Source: Nematostella vectensis (Eukaryota > Cnidaria > Anthozoa > Actiniaria > Edwardsiidae). From it: 64,000 bases of DNA. The translations under genes and the position numbers were made by a program. The stretch spans positions 13,329,451 through 13,393,450 of the forward strand of contig NC_064041.1 in assembly GCF_932526225.1 (NCBI RefSeq). The letters are read 5' to 3'. Of this stretch, positions 55,820-64,000 are shown piece after piece. The notes beneath the pieces were generated by a model. That model did no database searches and was not told the origin of the DNA. It saw nothing but the letters and a program-made list of their open reading frames with translations. Each line of letters starts with the position of its first letter. Position 1 is the first letter of the stretch.

Positions 55820-56330
55820 TAGCTTGTTTATTCTTATCAACGAAAATACAGACCATGCACACCTTTCTTGCTTTATATCACGAGAGATTTAAACGATTAT
55901 ATAACAACTAAAAATATATACTAATAATTATATATAATAATAGTAATGATGATGTTTTTTTTCATGTATAGCGCGTGGATGTACTCGCGCGCCATCGCAA
56001 ATGTCACCTGTGACCCTAAAGCAGTAGATTTCCCTTTCTTTGATGATTACAAAGGTCCTAATGGCGCGCGTGCTGAAGGGGGGGGTATTTTATGCAGATC
56101 TTTTATGTCTCGTGCTTGCTCAAGCCAATCACCAATTGCTATAATAGTCAATCAAACCAATCGAGTGCTTGCTCAAGGCAATCAAATGTATTGCAAAGGT
56201 TGAGTCATGCTTATCTCCCTAGTGTGAACTAGACATCGTAACTGAAAGTGTGTTTTGGAATGTCAAAATGTTTTTTTTATTAATACTAGAAATTTTCTTA
56301 GCCAAAACAAAATTCATAGCATAAGTTAAC
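55820..56330. repeat. Local duplication, copy C, with an open exon-like segment
   Basis: It matches copy A from TCAACGAAAATACAGACC onward. After an acceptor-like ATGTATAG, the plus strand is open (AWMYSRAIANVTCDPKAVDF, PFFDDYKGPNGARAEGG). Whether this was ever an exon is unknown; no family is recognised and there is no obvious donor. One CAATCACCAATTGC unit follows. Confidence 0.55.
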
Positions 56331-57391
56331 GTAAACACATATAGCGTTCGTTCCATTACCAAATCTGTAGGAAATTACATGGTTTTTAGTCTGTTGGGAA
56401 TTAGCGTGTGGCTATGGTAGTGTGGTAATTTCGTCATCATGCACAGCACGCTGTGACCTCGGCATAATATGTCGCCGCTTTTAGCCTTTTGTCCTCCTGT
56501 ACTCAGTCGCGCACGTGCATATGACATGATTCGTGTTCAAAAACAAGAAAAGTAAAAACTGAACTATTGCTGAAATATGCGCGATGTAAAGATGGTTCAT
56601 ATGTGCTCATTTTAGAAAAAAAAAAACAAAAGTGGAATATTTAGGCGTTCATATCCTTAGGGACACTTTTATCGCCTGGAGCGTAGGAAGGGACATTAAT
56701 AATGAGGTACAGTGCATCGTGGACCAGACAAAACCATTCAACGGGGAGGTAGGGGGAGACAAGCTCCTCATGCATTTTAAACAAGTTTTTATTGTGGTCA
56801 GTGGTTCTCGAAAAAGAATGAGACTTGAATGGAGTGATGACCGCTCGACAAGCTCTTAGCGTGTATAAAATTTGCATATCAATCGAGTCACCTGCATAAT
56901 CGTCACTCCTTTAAGAGTAGTAGAGGGCAGGGGTTGTAGTTTGTAGCGATTGTATTTGAATTTGTCTAGACTATCTGCAAGATTAAAAATGATCTCATGA
57001 ATTATCCACTTATATCCCATGGATTATCCACCCTTTTATGTACTTTGAAGAAAAAGGCAAGCCCCGAATTGTTTTTATTAGTGTAGATATGTCATTTGTC
57101 ATATGCCATTCGCTATTAACACTTGCAACGTTTCTTTTAAGATCGGTGCATATAATTATAAAAGGAATACCTAACGCTTGAGTGCCCTATATCCCGGCCA
57201 TTCACAGTCAGATACATACGAATGCCCTCTAAAAGGGCGCATCTTTTCCACGTCTTAACGGCAAACCCCACCAGGCCGGAGTGTCCTATTTTTAAATTAA
57301 ATTTTAATCATGAATAATAATTTATGAGTATCGTTCCTTTTTAGAAGACATCATAGCCTGAAATTTTTCTAAAGTCAGAGGAACCATCAAC
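56331..57391. other. Intergenic upstream of the second PAN gene
   Basis: No exon is recognised. No similarity to the 5' flanks of the other PAN genes was seen, so this gene is probably regulated differently or is an older relative. Confidence 0.4.
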
Positions 57392-59470
57392 ATGTTTAAA
57401 CTGAACGTTGTCTTCTTGCTTTTCTTCTTCGCACCTTTATCATGTCAGCAGTGCGAGACATTTGAGTCTGTGGACGGAATCCGTCTGACTGGACTGTCTT
57501 TCTCAACTTTGCAAGCAGAAAACATTGGTATTTGCAATGACAAGTGCGATGCAGACGAGAAATGCAAAAGTATCAACTATAACAAACTTAGCAAGAAATG
57601 CGAGTTGAACAAGACGAACAAGGACGGGTTTCCTTCACGAGTGGAACAAGCCAAGTCGGCCATCTTTTCCGATGTTCGCCGTCACACAGAAGGTTATTTT
57701 CTTTTCATTTCCTTTTATTTCAGCTCCATCGATGAAAAGCTCTCAGACTTTTTTCTAGAATATGGAAAAGGCTGAATCAGTGGTATAGCATAAATGACAT
57801 AAATAAGAAAAAAGAGTTGAAGTTTACTATGATTTTGAATAACCTACGAGCTCGCCTCTGTTTAGATGAACAGTCTTTTCGAGTAAAAATATCCAGCAAT
57901 TACGTTACTTATATGCAGGGATTATTTAAAAGAGGTGTTGGGGGGAAAGGCTTAACAGAGAGGTCGGTCGGTCGGCTAACATATAGCGCCCGTCTCTATA
58001 TTAGGTATTATATTTTGAGATTCCTTCTACGTTTCTTAACCTAGCAAGATACGACATAATCAGCTCAGCATGTCTTTCCACAATAACTTGATAGCTAGTA
58101 AAGCCTGGTAAAATTTCGTTTTTGTGAACCCGCAGTACATGCCCCAATTACTATTGGGGCCGATGAGGCTAAACGACGGCTGGAAATAGAGCATAGTAAA
58201 ATATGCAGAAATTGAATCAACAGTTTGGCCTTTCTGCTGACCAAATACATAGATCGTACAGCTTAAATTTCAAATTCAAATATGGCGGCTACCTGCTCCA
58301 TTTAACTACGCATTTTTGTTGACGTAGGTAGGCAGATACTTGATGTAAGAAAAAGTCCTGTGTAAGGTCGCTGTGAGTACACAAAAAAATACATATTAAT
58401 GAATAGCTGTCGTTTTCCAAAATGGTCTAAAAGAGCCTGGGGCGTGGGAGACCTGTGATATTCTAAAACGTTAGGGACTAGGCTCCATTTCCAAGATGGC
58501 TGCCAGCAAACACGTAGTAAACAGGAATTCCTGCAAGTTTCCGTGGAAATTCTCGACTTACAAAATTCTAGAGCGATAAAAACGCGAAAAAATAATTGAA
58601 GCTGACTCCCAAATATGATATGTAATTCCTAATAAGGAAATGACCGAGCGAGCTGGAAAAACGACGGTTTTCAAAACAAGATTGACTGATAAGCATAAAC
58701 TGTGGCGAAGCTGTTACTGAGCATTGCGTAATATTGCACACACAAAAGGTCCCAGCTGCATTTTACTACCACAGGTATCCCAGTGACTCGATATAATTTA
58801 TCTGTTTTTAGCTGGCAGCTCTGAGGAGGACGCCGTGGCTTCGTGTCTCCAAGTAAAAAAGTTGAATCCACGGGCTGCCTCGGGGAACTACTGGATCAGC
58901 GTTAATCCGCCAAATGCCATGCGCGTGTTCTGTGATATGACCACGGACAGTGGAGGCTGGACCCTAGTCTACAGCTATCACTTTACTGACTTTGCCAATT
59001 TCATGGGAACCACAAATGCTCTCACTCCAGTTCCTGACTGGCCAATAACTGGGGGAGGCAAAGTAAGCAGCGTGACCCCCCTGAACGAGACCTCGTACTC
59101 CGCCATGAACTTTACCCTTTGGAAGCACATCGGGAGGGAGTTCATGGTGAAGTCCAACTTGGCCCACTGGGTTGCCTGTCTTCCTGGTAAAGGTGATCTG
59201 GTTAACTGGAAAGAGGGTTCCATCACTTGCCGAGTCATCAAGACCGTAGGGGACAGATGCCTAGAAGTCGTGCCTTATCAGATCGTTAAACATGGGGATA
59301 TCAATTGTGGAATTGCTCTTTACACTGATGATCATTACTTCTTTTTCGAAGGCAGTACCGATCGATGCTATCCTGTGCATGACTCCTGCGGTAAACGAAA
59401 TTTGGTCAGCAAAGGGAGCGCTCTCCCTACAATCGTACCAAACCCCAGTGGTACCATCTACCTCAGATAG
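57392..59470 (+). CDS. Secreted PAN/apple plus fibrinogen-like domain protein (2 exons)
   Basis: Exons 57,392-57,692 and 58,812-59,470 join in phase 1 (GAAG|GTTATT ... TTTAG|CTGG), giving 319 residues. The signal peptide is LNVVFLLFFFAPLSC. A PAN/apple domain follows (CETFESVDG, GICNDKCDADEKCKSINYN, KKCELN). Exon 2 starts acidic (SSEED) and carries a fibrinogen-related N-part: ASCLQVKK, SGNYWI, MRVFCDMTTDSGGWTLVYS, then cysteines in ACLPG, ITCRV, RCLEV, NCGIALYTDDHYFFFEG and CYPVHDSC. It lacks the GAWWY-x2-C and calcium-site features of the gene at 38,798, so it is closer to the variant intelectin-like group. A lectin-like recognition role is inference. The last codons and stop are the start of a 54-bp minisatellite. 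Confidence 0.82.
57693..58811. other. Intron of the second PAN gene, with dispersed repeat at 58,425-58,690
   Basis: The repeat (GGGACTAGGCTCCATTTCCAAGATGGCTGCC ... CCGAGCGAGCTGGAAAAACG) is the partner of 33,889-34,180. No further exon is seen; an open frame at 57,817-58,044 has no recognisable features. Confidence 0.5.
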
Positions 59471-60060
59471 GATAGAACAGCAATCAACGTACCTAACCCC
59501 AGTGGTACCATCTACTTCAGATAGGATAGAACAGCAATCAACGTATCTAACCCCAGTGGTACCATCTACCTCAGATAGGATAGAACAGCAATCAACGTAC
59601 CAAACCCCAGTGGTACCATCTACCTCAGATAGGATAGAACAGCAATCAACGTATCTAACCGCAGTGGTACCATCTACCCCAGATAGGATAGAACAGCAAT
59701 CAACGTATCTAACCGCAGTGGTACCATCTACTTCAGATAGGATAGAACAGCAATCAACGTATCTAACCCTATTGGTACCATCTACCTCAGATATGATAGA
59801 ACAGCCATCAACGTATCTAACCCCAGTGGTACCATCTACCTCAGATAGGATAGAACAGCAATCAACGTATCTAACCCCATTGGTACCATCTACCTCAGAT
59901 AGGAGAACATTACAGCTTTCAACGTACCTAACCCCAGTGGTACCATCTACCTCAGATAGGATAGAACAGCAATCAACGTACCAAACCCCAGTGGTACCAT
60001 CTACCTCAGATAGGAGAACATTACAGCTTTCAACGTACCTAACCCAGAGGAGTGCATTAT
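59432..60060 (+). repeat. 54-bp minisatellite seeded at the gene's stop codon
   Basis: About eleven units of ACCCCAGTGGTACCATCTAC-CTCAGATAGGATAGAACAGC-AATCAACGTATCTA. The first unit is the last coding stretch and stop of the fibrinogen-like exon (…CCAAACCCCAGTGGTACCATCTACCTCAGATAG). Two units carry an AGAACATTACAGCTTTC variant. In another frame the array is open to 60,062 and would encode a Ser/Thr/Pro-rich repeat (TPVVPSTSDRIEQQSTYL); the gene's own frame stops in the first unit. Confidence 0.92.
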
Positions 60061-60062
60061 AG

Positions 60063-61004
60063 CACTTAACGCACCCCCAGAGATACCATCTACCGCAGAT
60101 AGGAAAACATTGTTAGGCCCCAGAACAAGCCGGTAATCATCTCACATACACCGCTAACTTTCCTATTTCAAATTTATATGTAAAAAGGCAACTTTAGAAC
60201 CGGGGGGGGGGGAGTAATTGTTAATAACCTAAAAAAAAAAAAACATTTTCTGCAAGGAAATAGAGAGTAGGGCTGGAAATACATCAAACTATTTTTTACA
60301 GCGATTTTTGCGCTATTTAGCGGATTTAGGCAAAATTTCCATTTCAGTCATGACTAGCGTGAAATATTCAAAAGGCGATCCTACACATACACATACTTTA
60401 ATACAACTGAATAAAAAAATACGGGGCAACGAATTTGGATTTGTTATCATATAAATAGCAGCTGGGTAGGAACATTTTTTTTCTTTATTTTCTTTTGCTT
60501 GAACAGATCAGAAACAGGTCCAAAAAATTATGCAGATCTCAAAAGGAAAAAGAATCCCCTTCTTTCGGATGATTTGATCTACCGGTCAATTTCGAGTCCA
60601 GTTTATATTTAACTCTACGTAATTGTTGCGATGTACACTCTTTTTTTAAAAAAAAACAACTAATTTTCAATTGAGGCTGGGCCTCAATTTAAGGCAATTT
60701 TCTTAAACAATTAAACATTTTTCTTAAAAAAATGTAATATACAATTAATTATTAGGTAGAGAATGACACAAGTTATCAATAACAATAGAATTTACGTTTG
60801 TTATAAACACAATTTTATTCTGCATTTTAGACAAGAATCACACTAACAAAGCAAATTATTTGTGGTTTTTCTTACACTTTCTCTTTTCTCGTGTTCTTTT
60901 TAGCCGTATTTCAACTTTATGGATGTGCATTCCACTTTAAGTTAAAGCTTTATTTAAAGGATGTTCAAGTTATCCATGTCAGGTTTAACGTAAGCATTCT
61001 TTAA
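60063..61004. other. 3' flank, no gene recognised
   Basis: A G-run lies at about 60,202-60,211. AT-rich otherwise. Confidence 0.35.
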
Positions 61005-61990
61005 ATATCAAAACTGAGCCCAGTACAATCTGCCAAGAAATATTGTCGGCGTCCTAACAGATTCCCCCCCCCCTCCCCCCCAGTGTCACTGGTGAGGGGG
61101 GTGGCATGTCACCCTGCAGGAAGAAAAACAAAACCTGTCAAAGGGCGGATGAGCTCCGTGCGAGCCAACGGCCAACATGCACTTATGGGCAGGGGACGCC
61201 CATTAGCCTAGTATTGGCAAGTTCCCTAAGAGAAGGAAACTCTGAAGTAAAACCGGCTTGCCATAGTTTTTATGTATTTACGTGAAGCCAAATCAAGAAA
61301 AGATAATGACCAATCCATAAAAAAATTCATTTCAAGCAATATCAAAGAAATACTCATCTATTTTCGAAAAGAGAAAATCTTTGTTCATTATAGTTAACTT
61401 GAAAATGACGATTCCCCATGACATCCTGAAAAAAGCCGAACATGGCCGCAGAGTGCTGAAATCTTATTATCAACGAAGCCACAACAATCTCTTGGTCGCT
61501 TACAGCTGACGGACCACATCCCAAATGGGCGTGGCCAAGGGGGAACTAAAAAGTACCTGCCCCCCTCTCCCTCCATTTTAGGATACAATGATTGAATGCC
61601 ACACGGTGAATATAATAGAACTTGTCCAGTCTTGATGATAGTAGCCGAGACCCTCCTTTTCCTCAAGTTAGGCCACGCCCTTGACCCCCTTGACCCAGAG
61701 CACGGGCTGCGACAGAGAGTTCTATTGATGGCTTTATTGATGTACTCTATATACTGTATATAAATCAAAAGAGGGAACTTAGTAAAAAAGGGTAAACTAA
61801 GATGAGGAAAAATTCCTTTGGAGCAATTTTAATTGCATTAAATTTTAATTACATAAAAATGTATCAAATTTAATCTAAAATCCATCGTGTATCCATGAAT
61901 ATTACAAACAGTTGTAATCAAATTTTATTTAATCATTTTGATTTGTTTTAGGAGATGACCCAATAATAATCTATGTGTAATCTAGGGAGA
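61005..61990. repeat. Duplicated block, copy 2
   Basis: Same order and orientation of shared segments as 43,847-45,000, including GTGTCACTGGTGAGGGGG, GGAAGAAAAACAAAACCTGT, TGGGCGTGGCCAAG and ATGATGGCTTTAT-like sequence near the end. It differs by indels, including a longer C-run at 61,065-61,080. Confidence 0.75.
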
Positions 61991-62259
61991 TGTTAAATAG
62001 TACAACTCACCCGCAAACTAGGTTTCGGTTTGAAATGGGGGTTTTCAAGGCTTGCATTCCTAGCATTTTATTAGATATAATAATTTGCATTACAAAATTC
62101 GGATAATATAGTACAGAAGATTTTCTAATTAATGACATTACAAACCAAAAAAAAAAATGGAGAGTTTTCAAATGGAGGATCAAGCGAACACAACTATCAG
62201 GTGATGAAATTATTTGGGTTTGCAGAAATATGACAATACTAGCATGATATGCAGGACTG

Positions 62260-62998
62260 TACCCAGGATATTTCTCAGGGTGCGAGAACCAGAGTGAAGT
62301 TAGTTCCTTATTCGCAGTTCCTTTTTCGTCTGTTTCCTTATTCCCTCAGTTCCTTATTCAAATCCGGGGGGTACTTACATGATACCTTTTAATTCGAGTT
62401 GAAACAGTATTTAGGCATAACAGTTTATTCAGAACAAGTCCAACAGCATTTTCGTCGGGTAAATTTCGATGCTTTAACGTGCTCGCTGCTAAGCGGAGCT
62501 GTGAACATGAGACTCTATCTGCTACAAAAGGTCAAATTACGCTATGCGTGCAATCGCTTTTACAAATGAATCTAGCAAAAGAGAGGAAATCTACCTCTCA
62601 TCTGATAAATGTATTTATATCTTGGGCTTTCTTTCCAAACGCATTAATATATTTAGAGGAAAAATATTCACGCTTTACGTGACTACGTACGCGTGTAGAA
62701 GGAATTTGACCTTGCTAACAAAACCACAATTTGACAGATAGTGCTTGTTGTCAATTAACACCTTGGCTACTAGATATGGAAAGAGGACCTGATTTTTCCG
62801 CGGGGTGGGAGTGGGGTGAGTTTCCTAATAAATATTTCGCCACCCCCAGAAGAACAAAAACGGATTTTTATTATTTTTGAAGTATATCCACTGGAGGTTT
62901 TTTTATCGAAACAAAAAAAGTCTAACTTTATCGCTTATAGTTAGCGCACCCACTGCAATCCCCCCCCCCCCCCCCCCCCCACCCTGGTTACGGGCATA
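62260..62998. mobile_element. Candidate poly-C MITE related to 28,151
   Basis: A CTGTACCCAGG-like left end and a CCCTGGTTACGGGC right end after a C-run of about 20 resemble the ends of the GGCCCGTAC family. Interior motifs GAAGAACAAAAACGG and CTGCAATCC also occur at 28,258-28,425. The true ends are not certain. Confidence 0.4.
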
Positions 62999-63229
62999 TA
63001 TTGCATTGAACTTATCGGTCGTTTAACTGCGTACGGTTTTTTCCCATAGATTCTCATATGACCGCGCAAAGCTGAAGTTCGGGGTTTCTTTTTATGGCCT
63101 TGAGGTGGGGGGATGACGTCACACCATCATCCACCACAGGAAACTCAAACGACACAGGAAGTCCGAAAAGATGCCAGAATGCTAAAATAGGGACATTTAT
63201 TGCAAACTTATGGCGAGCTTAGTTTGAAC

Positions 63230-64000
63230 TTACTGAGTATTATGGGGTTCCATCACCACACAACAACTTTGATGTGAACTTTTAGGACCAATTTCAATAC
63301 GGGCATCAGCTGCAAATTCTTAATTTATAATTTAGTTGTTTAAAATCCATTATCCTGTGAGGTTTTTCCTTATTTGTGAGAACAATGTAAAGAGTTGGGG
63401 GAGGTCCGATGACCATAATTGGATAGCTACTGCGAGCTCATCAAGTACGCGCAGCAGTTGTATGTGGATTCTCTCAGGATAACGGAGTGGAACTTTGTAC
63501 TAGCAAGGTGGTGAACTCAAAAGAGATTGGCTGTTAAATATCAACACAAAAACTAAACAACATATTTCAAGAGCTCCAATACATCGCAGACATGCAAAAA
63601 TCAAACTCTAGTTTTTAAAATTGCTCGAGCTACTTATTCTTAGAGAAAGGCCTTTTCAAAATGCTTAGGATGAAAATAAATGAAAATGTTAACTGTTAAA
63701 CAACAATGTTAAAAACATCTAATCCTTAGCAGATTACATTAAAACAAGATATCCCATTCATTTTTATTTTCATATACGTTTATAGCATTCAAATGATGCT
63801 CCTATCGTGTTTGGAAAAGGTCTATCTGTCTGTAAACCGAATATTACATGAGCATGCTGACGCAAGGAGTTAATTAAAAGCGTAAATTCCAATTTAATTA
63901 TTTTCTTCTTGTTTAACAAACTCTTTGACAAAATTTGTTATTGACAGCTTGATAACTGATCAATACTAGAAAAGATGTATTGTATACTTCTATTCTAGAA
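63230..64000 (+). promoter_or_regulatory. 5' flank of a further PAN/fibrinogen family member, running off the window
   Basis: TGGGGTTCCATCACCACACAACAACTTTG, CAATACGGGCATCAGCTGCAAATT, GTCTGTAAACCGAATATTACATGAGCATGCTGACGCAAGGAG and TTATTGACAGCTTGATAACTGATCAATACT match the sequence directly upstream of the gene at 10,384, down to about 80 bp before that gene's ATG. The next gene is therefore expected just past the right edge. Confidence 0.6.

Overview
This is eukaryotic, animal nuclear DNA: AT-rich, gene-sparse, with short exons on GT..AG introns, repeated poly-G/poly-C tracts and many mobile elements. The secreted-protein architectures (PAN/apple plus fibrinogen-like domains, thrombospondin-type modules, a ZP-domain membrane protein) and the repeat style suggest a sea anemone such as Nematostella or a close relative. 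The species is inference; no marker gene is present. Left part (1-11 kb): the last exon of one ZP-domain membrane protein (577-767) and the last exons of a second, diverged copy (4.5-6.28 kb), whose upstream ZP exon is broken by a frameshift and three stops. Then come a duplicated promoter-like region, a 39-bp minisatellite (9.04-9.95 kb) and a short secreted PAN-type gene (10,384-10,731). A young, apparently complete Ty3/gypsy retrotransposon (11,086-15,467, 129-bp LTRs, 5-bp target duplication) lies just downstream of that gene. Middle (17.8-29.7 kb): a five-exon gene, whose splice phases all agree, encodes a secreted 237-residue protein with three thrombospondin-type-1-like modules. Its introns carry a 5'-truncated LINE, a 4-kb minisatellite, a piggyBac-like non-autonomous element and a second small minisatellite. 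From 29.7 to 38.3 kb no gene is recognised; the stretch holds dispersed repeats and TTAA-flanked elements. Right part (38.3-64 kb): a complete three-exon PAN plus fibrinogen-domain gene (38,798-43,207), a decayed gypsy copy (about 46.3-47.9 kb), a CCAAT-rich 53-bp array (49.56-50.83 kb), a minus-strand three-exon beta-defensin-like peptide gene (53,882-53,018), and a two-exon PAN plus fibrinogen-like gene (57,392-59,470) whose 3' end has become a 54-bp minisatellite. The window ends in what looks like the promoter of another member of the PAN/fibrinogen family. The most unusual pattern is that several minisatellites begin exactly at an exon edge and use the splice site or exon end as part of their repeat unit. 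It is seen at the ZP last-exon acceptor, at two successive donors of the thrombospondin-type gene, and at the 3' end of the fibrinogen-like gene. The secreted proteins look like pattern-recognition, adhesion and antimicrobial molecules. They do not form an operon or a known pathway; the locus reads as a tandemly duplicating family of secreted or surface proteins surrounded by transposons.
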